From contig ML976987.1 in the NCBI GenBank assembly GCA_010015675.1, positions 598,790 through 662,789 of the forward strand: DNA of 64,000 nt, in the 5' to 3' direction. Positions 24,175-35,288 of the stretch are shown piece by piece. Position 1 is the stretch's first letter, and every line of letters starts with the position of its first letter. Below the pieces are notes generated by a model. That model saw nothing but the letters and a program-made list of their open reading frames with translations, did no database searches and had not been told where the DNA came from. The translations under genes and the position numbers were made by a program. Source of the stretch: Byssothecium circinans. Lineage: Eukaryota > Ascomycota > Dothideomycetes > Pleosporales > Massarinaceae.

Positions 24175-25497
24175 TGGAGCAGGGGTTAGCGGACGTCTGC
24201 GGGCATCGGAGAGAGTGAGTGAAGTGTCGAGTCTTCTTTTTGGACGAGAATGAGGTCAGTCGCGTTCTCAGAGACAGGCGAGAGCGAGCGCGCCGGCATG
24301 GCACGTGCCAGCAATAACCAAGTGCTCACGTGATCTCCACCTTCCCGCCGTCCACATGAAATTCCCCCTACCGAACTGCACTGCTCTCTTTCTCATCTGC
24401 TACCTACCCTTTCTTTTCGTCCAAGAGCATCTCTAGATATCTAAAAGAAATATTTGGCACTGTAATTCGTCTCAATGCCTTGGCCTCTCACTTTCTGCAC
24501 CAAGGTCTATATCTAAATTGTCCGTACAAAGTCTGTGAAAATCGACTTTCAGTACCTCCTATGTTACTTTATCCACAGCCCATAGATTTTGATCCTATCT
24601 TTCACTCGCTAGCGTTATATTGCGCCTGCCTCAGCCCTCGAAACTCTGTTTCCATCTCTCCATCTCCTTTCTATCCCAGGAAATCAAGCCCTCGCCCAGA
24701 TTCGAATACAGCGATGACGCATACAACTGTTACTAACGAGGCACGGCTCTTCAAACCGGTAGATCATGCTAATCTCTATCTTCACTTGGTATCTTTCTCT
24801 TGCCCGTAACGGCGTTTTTAGATGCCATGTTTTGAAAGAACTTTAACTATTTAGAGTCCTCCTAGAGTTTTTCTCAGCATGCATGCAACATACCGCAACA
24901 TGCTGCGTCAATAACCAATCTCAATAGTTCCAATCTTTCCCTGCCGTATCCTCCTTTGGCATCAGGGGTTTTGATTAGTATGAGAAATTTTCTCGACCAA
25001 GCATGATGAATCTCCATGAATACAGCAAGAAAGCCGAGAAACATTTCGTCTTCCCCCCCCCGGAGCCCAAACTTCACAGAGATCACAGTCCTAAAATAAG
25101 CACAGCCCAATTAATGAACTTCATGATGCATTCATTGGCCATTCAGCACCCGAGCGAGCTACCTCATCTGGAGCCCACTCTTCCTTATTCCCTACCACCA
25201 CTTCATTCTACCCTCATCGCCCCGATCCATCCATGCATTTGCTACCCAGCTGCCCATATCCCTAGCAAATTGGACCCAGACCACAACCCACAACATGCCA
25301 TGCAAAGAACCCGGTCCGAGGAGCGAACAATCCCAACCGTATCAATCAAGAGAGGCATCAAAAGGGTGCACTATACCCAACCGATCAGACCCAAAACCCC
25401 CATGAAAATGCAGGAACAGTAGAAAATCGAAATCCACATCCGTTGATACCGGCCTCCCTCTTCTTTCAAACCCCTGGTCTCCAAACAACACTGCATA
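24175..25497. other. Intergenic spacer between two minus-strand genes
   Basis: Contains the upstream region of the glycosyltransferase gene (24,175-24,450, with a CT-rich stretch at about 24,360-24,430) and the 3' flank of the VID24-family gene. No gene supported. Confidence 0.5.
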
Positions 25498-27772
25498 CTA
25501 CCTGAACCCCCAAGCTGGGAACACGCCGCCTCTCGCACTGTCCAGCTTCAAACATTGATAGGGACTGCTCTGCGGATCATAATACAGACCCTCCAGCTTC
25601 CCATCACTTCGTCGCAAACACACGTAGTAGAATCCACTTATGGTAAGTCCGCAACCCGAGTCGTCGAAAGTTCCATGCTCGGCATCGCCGCCGCTGTTCC
25701 CCCAATAATGACTCGAGGCGTTCGCAGTATTACCGCGGCTGATGTCGTGGAAGGAAGTTGGCGGCGTAGACACAGCGGGCGCAGCCGTCGAAGGAGGTTG
25801 ATGAGGGTCAGAAGTTGAGTGGTTGAGGGACTTGACGAAACATCGTTCTTTCCAGCGCATAAGAATCCACTCTTTCGATAAGACGTCATTGAACCAGCGG
25901 CGACTCATCAGGTTGCGGACCATTTCTTCGTCGGTAAACATCTGGAAAGGGGGGAGTTTGCGCCAGTATGTGGCATCGTTGCTCGCGCTCGATTTGAACG
26001 ATTCGGTGAGAAGCGTATGAGTGTTGAAGTCGAGGATTTCGCCTTCAAGATATGTTGTAATTGATGAAGTCCGCGTAAATTGTGGAGTGCCGTCAATGAC
26101 ACCGCTGAGGAGAGACTGGTGTTGGTGAGGATGAGATGGGACGTTGTACGCTTCCATGGTTGCGGAGAGCGACATTCGATCATAGTCAACAGAATGTATG
26201 GTCACTTTGACTGGCCACCGGTCCTGCTGGGGTGTATGTGAAGTCACCACGTCCGGTGACGCTGCCTGGGTACTTCGACTTCTAGTAGAAGAATAGGTGT
26301 GACTCAGCCAAGGCCGACTGGGAGGATCGAACAGGTTGGAAGAAGTCAAGGGTTCGTTATTGCGGAAGCGATATAATGTGGTACTCATTCCTGAAGCGGC
26401 GGTAGTAACGGTGGAGGTGATTGAAGTTGCGTGCCTATATTTAAAGATGCGAAGTCAGCAAAGCTCATCCTACGGCGACAGACGTCGACATCCGGATTAC
26501 GTACTGGCAACCTGATAGCACTGCGCCGGGGGCTAGCCATGAGCTCTCTGCCGGCGGGGGTATCGTGAATGAGTCTACTATAAAATCCTGGTGGTCGTCA
26601 CATAGGTAGTGCTTTGTCAGAACCCCAGCCTCCAGCGCATAGTTCAGGCTGTCATCCAGGCTGTTTGAGTTGCGTATCCGCGACAGGTACTTTATCGTTC
26701 GTTCCAGCATGGGAGATACCGTGGGTAGCGTAATCGACGCGCGATCGAGATAGCTACGGCGGTATGAATCGACCCTTGCGAGCATATCACGGTCTCTGGC
26801 ATGATCGCGAGCCTGCTCCAACGAGGTCCGCCGTTCAGCCAAGCGCTGCATAGCCGCAGCCTGGCGACTCGAGGCTGACTGACTGTATTGGTCGTTCCAG
26901 TCACTGCTACTATGAGGCGACCTGCTCGCAGAATCTCTGTCAGCATTCGAGCGCTGGGTAGAGTCTCGGGTGCGGGCAGAGAAGCGCGGGTGTCTCCGCA
27001 CTGACTGCAGGATAGCCGCAGACCTCAGAGAGCTGTCGGTCGACTGCGACGGCTGGTTGGAGCTCAGCAGGCGCGACACAATGGCCCGCGAGCGCTCCCT
27101 CTCCGAGTCGAGCTGGGAGCGTCCCAGCACACGCAGGATCTCGGGGTGGGTGTTTGGCTGTTCGCGACGCAGTTCGGCGAGGATCCGGTCGAGCTCGTTC
27201 TCGTCGTCGGCCTCGTTCGCGGGCGACCAGTCGTAGAGATGGTTCTGGTTGGGGACGCGATCGCCGTATGCAGCGCGCGTGTGCGTGTCGTCGTGGAGGC
27301 GGCCGAGACGATTCATCACCCGTCGCAGACGCTCGCTCCTATCTCGGTGCTCCAGCTCGCTGCGCTCCCGCTCCAGGTCCCGCAGGCGCTCGCGCGAACG
27401 GGTCAACCGCCACTGGTCGTGGTCCTGGGCAGCGCGCAGATATCGCAGGCCGCGCTCGTCGCCGTCGGCCTCGGCTTCGGCGGGCGTGGTGAGCGTCGTG
27501 GCGAGGTTGTACACTTCCTGGGTGATGGGGCTCTCCAGCGCCTCCGAGAGGGCCGAGATGTATGACGGCGGCGTGTGGGCTCCCTCTCGGTCGTGTTCGC
27601 GCTCTCGGTCGTGTTCGCGCTCTCGGTCTCGTTCGTCCTTTGCATTCACATTCACAGTCAGCATGTATGCGCGTTCATGCGTTGGGCATTCAGCATCCAG
27701 CATCCACGGGTAGAGGGACACCGAGGCACGTACAGCGGACACACTGGGGTTGCGCGAGTTGGCAGGCGGCAT
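25498..27772 (-). CDS. VID24: VID24/GID4-family ubiquitin-ligase substrate receptor
   Basis: Member of the vacuolar import and degradation (Vid24/Gid4) family. In yeast this subunit is the GID E3 ligase receptor that recognises N-terminal proline degrons of gluconeogenic enzymes. Exons 27772-26505 and 26434-25498 join in phase (TGC CA|G CAC) to 734 aa. The Gid4 beta-barrel lies in the C-terminal half: WLAPGAVLSGCQ across the intron, then VKVTIHSVDYDRMSLSATM, the signature TTYLEGEILDFNTHTLLTE, TYWRKLPPF, ILMRWKERCFV and the end motif FYYVCLRRSDGKLEGLYYD. The N-terminal half is charged, rich in Arg/Glu/Asp, with DREREH repeats at about residues 49-65 and a likely coiled coil (RLRDLERERSELEHRDRS). 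It is about twice as long as yeast Gid4, as in other filamentous fungi. The start is the first ATG (MPPANSR); GTG upstream is ignored. Confidence 0.9.
27584..27636. repeat. 18-bp in-frame tandem repeat in the VID24 gene
   Basis: Unit CTCTCGGTCGTGTTCGCG occurs at 27584-27601 and 27602-27619 with a diverged third copy to 27636. Read on the minus strand each unit encodes six residues (DREREH). The unit length is a multiple of three, so copy-number change keeps the reading frame. Confidence 0.85.
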
Positions 27773-29141
27773 AGCGGGGCACACGGAGAGAAGGTGTGCT
27801 ATCTCTTGCAGGCAGGCGCGATGGTCATTATGGAAGGGCCGATGCGGGAGGAGGAAGAGGAAGTTGCGGTGCGGGCGGTGCGGGCGGTGCGGTGCTGTGC
27901 GGTGGTGACGATGACTTGGAGACCGGTCGGGTCAGGTCAGGCTGGCTGAAGCGGCAAACACAAAGAGCCGGCCGGTCTGAGGCAGAGCGAGCATGAAACA
28001 GTCACTCGGCCATCGCCAGCCTCGTCAAAACGTGTTGAACGTCGCAGCAATAGTCACCAGCGTCTACAGATTCCTCTCTTCCACGCGCCTTCCCCAGACG
28101 TTCCAAGCACCGTTCCGACAGTCTGGTGTGCGATCCGCCGAGCCGCCGAGGGCACATGGCCGATTCAGTCGTCATCTACATATACCACATCTGAACAGTG
28201 CATGCGCGACTATGTGCCAATATGGGAACAAGCGTTCAGATCAGGTTCGTTTTTTATTAGGTTATCTGATATAGAGAAGCAAGCTTCTGCCAGCATCCGA
28301 TTCACTCAGCCAGTGAGTGCTTCTTCCAAGACGCCGTCTTGAAGAGTAGGAGATGAGCCTACAGTCCCTGGCTGCCGGCTTCCGAGTCGACAGAGGAGCA
28401 AAGCGCCCGCGTGCATCAGGCAGCGTATGTTCCGCAAGCAGAAGACCACATGCCGAGAGCCAGGCCGCCGCTGGGGCGTGATTCCTGTCTCGACGCGCAA
28501 CCCCCGCCCCTCCGCCGACCCATCCGCCCTCCGCGCAGGGACGAGCTATTACAGCGGCATGCCAGATGCGTGTTCAACTTTTGTCGCCGTCGCCCAGCAA
28601 ATCCGGCTGGCACTCAATGCCAGTCTGAGCCAACGAGAACGTAACTGCGTCCAATCATGAGTGGCATGCCATGCTCAATCAAGAGAGAGCAGCCGTCCAG
28701 TACGACATTAAACAAAAACCGTCCGAGTGTGCCTGCCTCGTAGCCGTGAGGCTGGGATCCGTCTTTAAAATGCCCGACATGCAAACCTCCCAGAGATGCA
28801 ACCCAAAGAGAGAAAGGACCTGGTCCGGCCGCTGGATGCTACAAAGGAAATAGAAAATCAGACGCTCGCTAAATAAACAGACAGAGAAATAGGATATCAA
28901 GGAAACGTTGTACGTGCGAAGAGAAATGGAACCAGAGAAAAATCGCTAAAGTCGATAAAACGCCGTCCCATGCTTGCTAGATGTGTTGTTACATCACGTT
29001 CGTATATCGTCTCGTGTCGGGCGTCGCAAGGCTGTGCGCATCAACCAAAGGTGCGAAAGGAAGTCTGGGGGACTGGCCAGGTCCGCGCTTCCAGGCAGTG
29101 ACAGAGACAGACGACAGTACCACAGTTTTGATACAACGCGC
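27773..29141. other. Intergenic spacer upstream of VID24
   Basis: Promoter region of the minus-strand VID24 gene next to the ATG (G-rich GGTGCGGGCGGTGC repeats at about 27,866-27,900), then spacer and the 3' flank of the next minus-strand gene. No gene supported. Confidence 0.5.
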
Positions 29142-30188
29142 TTACGTGAATGCTGCGTACTGTGGTGCAAATCCAGAGTCCCATCCGAATCCGCTATTGT
29201 ATCCGCTGTGCACGGCGCTTGACCCGCATTGCTGGGCTAGCACGCTGGGCAGCGGAAGAGCAGGTATCGGCGCGGTGGCCTGGGGCGGGCTGTAGTACTG
29301 GCTCGTGGTGTGGTATGGTTGGCTGAAGGAGGGTGTCGGCGACGGCAGTTGCACGGCATCCAAGCCCATTGTACTCCAGAACGATGGTTGCGTTTCACCG
29401 CAGGTAGCAATGGTCGGGCTGGGGGTTGAAGTCATCGTTGTCCAAGACTCGACAGGCGCCGGCTGTGATTGCAGGACATGTCCTGACGACCACCAGCCGG
29501 AAGAGCCCGGTGAGCTAGGCAGGAGCGGAGCTGGCCGGACAACGTCGACAATCCTCGGAGGAGGAGGAAGAAGCGGGTGGAACAGTCCCATGATAGCGCT
29601 TTTGACGTCCTCACCTCGTCCCTCAAGTAGTTCTCCGGCGCCTTCCTCCTCCATTCCTTCCAACGCATGAGCACCAGTCCGGAAGACGTAGCGGTTGACA
29701 GCCTGCACGAATTGATCCTGGAGCTTCTTGAGCTGCGCGTCCTTCTCGGGCCAGTCCCAGGTGGTCGCGGCCACGTCAACCGAATAGATATCCTTGTGGT
29801 ACTCGGTAAGCGCTTCGATGGTTTCGGTCGTGAGTTTGAATGCAACCTCATGTTGTGAAACCATGTCGACGTGTACAACGTATGCCTCGATGTGGATGAC
29901 CTGGTAGTTGAAGATGGCCTCGACAAGCGGGTTGGAGTCCCTGCGCAATTCCGAATCCGGAGCCTTTGGGACCATTATCGAGCATAGCGACCAGATGGCA
30001 TTGGGCCCTGACAGCGTTTCCGTGAGACACCGCGTGTGTTGTTGGACACTGTTGAGGGGGCGTTTGACTCGGTTTATCCTCTTCAAGGTCTGGGTTAACC
30101 AGGGCTCTGCTTTGGAAGCAAGAACGACGTTGACGGTGGACCTAGGCGCAAATGCAGCGGCCGAAGCTGGCAGTAGTTGGATCGGCAT
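29142..30188 (-). CDS. Hypothetical protein, unknown family
   Basis: A single open frame of 348 aa from a true ATG at 30188. No family recognised. The N-terminal two thirds are a mixed, probably helical region (WLTQTLKRINRVKRPLNSV, EVAFKLTTETIEALTEYH, LKKLQDQFVQAVNRYVFRTG). The C-terminus is rich in Pro, Ser, Gln and Tyr (HTTSQYYSPPQATAPIPALP) and probably disordered. There is no signal peptide or membrane segment beyond a weakly hydrophobic start (MPIQLLPASAAAFA). Length and sustained amino-acid character argue for a real gene. An alternative is a larger spliced gene of which this is one exon. Confidence 0.6.
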   Translation of the reverse strand: MPIQLLPASAAAFAPRSTVNVVLASKAEPWLTQTLKRINRVKRPLNSVQQHTRCLTETLSGPNAIWSLCSIMVPKAPDSELRRDSNPLVEAIFNYQVIHIEAYVVHVDMVSQHEVAFKLTTETIEALTEYHKDIYSVDVAATTWDWPEKDAQLKKLQDQFVQAVNRYVFRTGAHALEGMEEEGAGELLEGRGEDVKSAIMGLFHPLLPPPPRIVDVVRPAPLLPSSPGSSGWWSSGHVLQSQPAPVESWTTMTSTPSPTIATCGETQPSFWSTMGLDAVQLPSPTPSFSQPYHTTSQYYSPPQATAPIPALPLPSVLAQQCGSSAVHSGYNSGFGWDSGFAPQYAAFT

Positions 30189-33111
30189 TGTGACTGATGG
30201 TGTGTGGGAGACGGAGCGATATTATATGGGACGGTGGTATCAAGCTAACGAAAGAACAAAGGAGAATTTAAAAAGATGTGTCTCAGGCTGAATTACGTAG
30301 TGAAGGGATCGCCTTGTTTGAGAGGGAGACAGGAAAGGGACGGGCGAATGAGAGGAGGGGAAGGCGAGGTGAGAGGTGGAGGGTAGGGAAGACTAGCGAT
30401 GGTGGGTGGCATCTCTCTTAAGAGCGCTGACGAGGGGAAGTCCATGGGCCGCTCGGCGTGGCCACAGAGCTCGGCAAGGGTATTCATGCACACTGCCCCG
30501 TTTAGCTGCACTGCGCATCTAGCTTGTTTAATCGTGCAGATATGGCGAGAGATGCAGCTGCAGGCTTGGTGAGACCCTAGTTGACTGACGACCGCTACCG
30601 CGACCGCGTTGCGCACGCCGGCGACGCGCGTGGATAGGTGGAGCGTGGGCGGAGGAAGATTGTGATGCCCTCACGTCTACGAGAAATCCGTCTAGAAGCT
30701 GCAGGCGGAGATGACAGCCGCAGCAGCCGCACTCTTGGTAATATCGGCCGGTTTAGGGGACTGCCAAAAAGATATTGAGACTTGCTTGAGTTCCAACGAT
30801 CGATGCCGGACAGGGCAGCTGAGGGCACGCTCACGGCCGACTGAATATGATCGGCCGTACCAAGGCAGCCCGCAGAAACTCTACTCCATCGACGTACGCC
30901 GCCGTCCTGCGGGCGCCAGTTGCTGGGCCTCAAGCATGTGGTGCTGCGACTCCGAGCATGGCATTGCAGAGTGCCTTTCTGGAAGCTTTCTTCAATGTCC
31001 AAAAGGAGTGCGCACCGCAGCGGTCTTGCTACCGGATTCGGACTACGCGGGTGAAGACAGGCACGGCGGATAGAGTGTGGTCTAGGGGTTAGTTTCCCAA
31101 GTCTCTAGGAAGTGTGGGAGAGTTGGACGCCGTCTTGGAGCGATAACAGGACGACGTTGGCTGAGACTAAAAATGGGCTGCAAACATTCAGCCCAATCAA
31201 CGCGGAAAGCAAGGATACCCGCAAGGGTGCCATCCGCATCGAAAAACCCTCCAGATCAATGTGTCTCGCGCGGCCCTCATGTGATCGCGATGGGCTTCTA
31301 GACACGGTCCAGATGGAAACCGCGCTCCGTCGTCGAGTAGCTTCGGCGCGTGCTGCAACAACGTGCGAAGTTGCTGAAGCATCTCTGGCGGCGTCCCATC
31401 TCGACCATGATGACGACGAAAGCCATGCGCATGCTCGCAGCCCGTGGATGCGCACTTGCAAGCTTCTTTGCGATGTGGCGTTTGTGGCAGTGCGAGGCGG
31501 TGCAGCAGACGACAACCGACGATCTCGGAGACAGCGAGTCGGTAAAGGCGACTCCGACTATATACCCTGAACCAGCCTATTCCCTGAACCAGCACGGTAC
31601 AGTACCATCGCATAGTCTGCCAGGTTCTAAATAATAATCATAGAGCTTGCCCTGGCGATACTCTGCCTGGATGCGTGGAAACGCTCCGAGAAAGCGTCGC
31701 ATATCCCGCCGTTTCAATCATCGACTTCCCCTTTCGAACCCTCGCTATGAGTGGAACAGACTATCCTCAACTGCAGCAGGTGGAAGGTCTTGAGCAGTGA
31801 CCCCGGATCCGCCTATCGATGAGCCATAGCAGCGTCTGTTATCGATAGCAGCCCACGTATTCCATGTTTCATCTTCTGCAAAGGCGACACCGAACCTGCA
31901 CGCTGGATCTGGCTGCGCCTCACAGCGCCGTCAGCGGGGCTCGATGCAACTCATCCGGGCCGCAGTGGCGGCAATTGCAAAGTTTGTTTCTGTGTTCTAC
32001 TTGCCAGTGCTGGGGACTGCTGGAGAAAGAATTCGCCGGCGGGCACGGATACTCCACTATACTGTACAGTACAGTGGAGTAGCACGCTGACGATCGTGCA
32101 TCGTGGGCATGAAGGAAAGACGTCTCCACTACCGCTTTAGGCTCGTATTCAGCTCGACAGGGTTCAAACTCTGTCATGTGTTCGCTTACTTCACTGGTCG
32201 GCTACCATCGGTGGTCCGTGGCCGTCCTCCGCAATCATCAATAATCACGACATCCTCGCCGTCCATATCCATCTTGCACAGCTCGTCCTCGTCACCAATG
32301 CCAGGTAACAGGTTTTCTTTTTGGAGCCGTTTCAGAATCTGCCGGCCGAAATAGAGACCACGTACGCGGCTGCACGCTGCATGCGCGACGACGTGGATCG
32401 CGATGACTCACCCATCTACACAGAACAGGCTGTTAGAGGACCCAACGATCTAAGCAAGCTGCAGTTTCTTGTGCTTGTTTCTTGCCGGCCTTTTTTTTGT
32501 TTCACGGCTTTTTGCTCGCATTTTCCAATCCTGTTTTCACTGCATCTCAATCCAAGACCCATCCAATGCTGCCGCCTCCCGTAAGCCTCGGGTCAGACCT
32601 TTACAGCGTTAAAAGAGCTGATCACGAGTACCGGCCGAACGCCAAGCCATCAGCGTCTGGTCTGTGTATACCGAGCGGAAGTACGCCACGCGAGATGAGT
32701 CTGGGGAAGTCCCTCGTGCCACTACCTAACCGCCGCTTTCCGAATATCTTTGTGGGGATTGCCGTCCAGTCGTCCACTCGGCATCCGCAGCAATACCGGA
32801 TACACTTCTTTGCACGTCATTCGTGTTCTCCGTGATGCAGTTGGCGGTAAGCAGTGAGGTCTCGTGGTACTTGTCGGGTCGTTGGGCAGCAACTGGGGAG
32901 TTGAAGCGAGATGAGATGGGAACATGTAACATTGTTGATCAAGTGACACTGGCACGCATCGTGGGAAGTGAAGGCGCCTATTGAGCTCGACCCTTCGCGG
33001 CCGCAACGAGCGTCACAATCCCGTTGTGGATATCCTCACTGCTCCTTCGCTCGCATTCATTTCCTCTTAGCCTCTCTTACTGTCTGATACCCCCCTTCGC
33101 GTGTTCTCAAT
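30189..33111. other. Intergenic spacer, 2.9 kb
   Basis: No gene supported on either strand. The most distinct element is the near-perfect palindrome at 32,050-32,081. An 8-bp inverted repeat CTATCGAT/ATCGATAG (31,813-31,820 and 31,841-31,848) lies a little upstream of it. Confidence 0.5.
32050..32081. repeat. Near-perfect 32-bp palindrome
   Basis: Arms TACTCCACT (32,050-32,058) and AGTGGAGTA (32,073-32,081) flank the palindromic core TACTGTACAGTA (32,060-32,071). The only non-matching pair is A32059 against C32072. The whole block can extrude as a cruciform or bind a dimeric protein. It is intergenic. Confidence 0.9.
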
Positions 33112-34164
33112 CTATCCTACCATAGCCCAATCGTCTTTTACGGTCACATCAAGATTCAATCCTGCTTCTCTCAAATCTACCCCCAACTGTTTACGCTGCG
33201 CATGTTTCAAGCCCCGAAGACTCCACAAGCCCCTTTCGCCCTCTTCACTCTCGCTCTCTTTGGAAAAGTAGATCTCACAACTCGCTGTGATCCTTTCCAG
33301 TTGCCTCAGAAAAGACAACGATGCTCGGTGCGAATCCGGTCGTCCTCCACTAAGATACTGGCGGTCCAGGTAGGAGATGTTGCCGACGATGATATTGAGT
33401 CGCTTCAAATGTGAGAGCGACTTGAGGGAGGCGCATGGCAGACGCCAGTGGTCGAGCTGAAGAAGACTCCTTGCCTTCACCGCCTCATCGTCATCTTCTC
33501 TGCGGTAACTCATCGCGTAGATGTCGATGGAGCGGAGCGACCGCCAGCTTTCAAAGGAAATACTAGCTTTGAAGCTAGTGATTGTGCGCAGGTCCCAGAA
33601 CGGAAATGTGTTACTGCGGTACGGAGTTCCGACGGTTTCCTCGTACCTTAAGTCTGGTTAGTTTCGAACCAACGAGCGACACCACGGGACTGGACATACG
33701 CTTGCCGGCACGTCACCAGCGGACTACGGAGACTCCGTTCGGCCGGTCTCTTAGTCATTGGCAATGAAGCGTAGGTAAACATGTATGAAGAGGCTCGTAG
33801 ACTGGGCCTCTCTGAACGCATCTCATCCCAGTACTGGTCGTCGCACACCGTGTGGCCCAGTCGCCGGTACTTGGAGATGATGTGGAGATTTTGACCACCG
33901 ATGGCGTACTCCCAGATTACCAACCGTATTTCTGTGGGAGTGCGTGAGAATAGGCGTGAATGCTTTTGGGGGATTGTTCTTCTGCGCAACAGTGTTGGTA
34001 TTTGCGGTCTTTCTGAGAGCGGGATCGGTAAAGCATCTGAGAGGGCGGTTAGTAGAGGTACTGTGGATTGCGTTCGTTGTCTGACCTTCGAAGTCCTTCT
34101 TTTGCCGATGTATAGTATATTCCTTCATGCAAAATGGTTTGATACGATAATGCGCATGCAGCAT
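33112..34164 (-). CDS. DUF7730-like fungal protein (F-box-like N-terminal motif)
   Basis: Fungal protein of the DUF7730 type, which begins with a short motif resembling an F-box or 2EXR core and whose function is unknown. Exons 34164-34086, 34036-33700 and 33646-33112 join in phase to 316 aa. The diagnostic stretch is LFSRTPTEIRLVIWEYAIGG, followed by LHIISKYRRLGHTVC and LVTCRQA. The last splices (GTATGT to CTTAAG) into YEETVGTPYRSNTFPFWDL, a family-typical continuation. Without this splice the frame stops at TAA. The tail is Leu/Arg-rich. The first intron has a weak donor (GTCAGA), so the N-terminus is uncertain; ATG at 34128 is an in-frame alternative. It diverges from the P450 gene 1.1 kb away. 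Confidence 0.75.
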
Positions 34165-35288
34165 CTTGATATTGACGGTAGTGGACCACTCTCAACATAG
34201 GAGAGAAGGTGAGTGAATGGCACTAAAAACTCTTCAATGGTTTCCTCAGGCTCATCGCCCTCGATGAAAATTCATGGTGAGTAGTATTGCATTCCAGCTT
34301 TGATGTACTATCACCTGAAACACTTGCGAACTCGCCAACGTGTGGTATGTGGACTATTCGCCATGTCGTTAGGTGAGATAGCATGCCTCAGGTATCTAGC
34401 TGAACAAAATCGTCAACCTCACCGCCCAATGAGCATCAAAAACATGCAGGACGAAGAGGTCTGCGCCTGAAACACAGCCTCATCATGTGGTGAGGGAGCG
34501 CTCCGGAGCACTCGCTAGCCTGCTCCGTATGGGATGCTAAGTTATCCGGAAAAGCTCGGCAATGCCGTCCGATATACAACTGCCGACAAAATGCTAAGGT
34601 CCACAACGTCTTGCTGCCGCTCGTACGATGCTTAGTCCCGTGCTTCTCTTGCCGGCAGTTCTTCCATTCGACCTACTTTTAGCCGTTGCAATTCACAATC
34701 CGAGCAAGACTGCCAAAAGGCGAATCAGCGCCGACAATCTCTGACCTGCAACTGTGTCACCAAGATGCTGATGAAGAACCGGGGAGAATGAACACAGCAA
34801 GGTGATCAGCGGGCGTAGATGAAGGGATCAAGATATAGAGGATGTAGAGGAGAAAATATGATGGAAAGTGGAAGAGGCGAAGATGGAAAAGCGAGATGCT
34901 TGTATGGCACAGCGAACCCCGCCCCCGCGATCACCATCCCCATATACCGGTAATGCCATTTCCGCCAAGGACGGAGTGTCCCCCAGGTTCCGTCGCCTCC
35001 CTCGTTTTGTAGCTTTATCTCTGCTGGTGCTGCTCGGTACCATGACTTCTCAACTGCCGACTTACATCATAGTCCAAACGCGGCATGGAAACCAAGCTCG
35101 ATCCCGCTCGATGATTGATGAGCACGATGGAGCTTCGGCAATCAAAAGCTGCGCTATGGCGGCAAGTTTTCCCTCCATGCCATATACAAGCCCGTGACCA
35201 GCCCCAAATATGAAAAATTGAGGTCGTTTGGTTCCTTCACTTTATTTCTTGCTTCTTCAACACGCCGCAGGATATTTATTAGCCCGTC
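34165..35288. promoter_or_regulatory. Divergent upstream region (DUF7730-like gene / P450)
   Basis: 1,124 bp between two divergent start codons. It must contain both promoters. I see no clear TATA box or repeated operator-like site and no gene. Confidence 0.4.

Noticed and set aside
33661..33700. GTTTCGAACC, resembling a tRNA B-box on the minus strand
   Set aside because: No matching A-box or cloverleaf; it lies inside an intron of the DUF7730-like gene.
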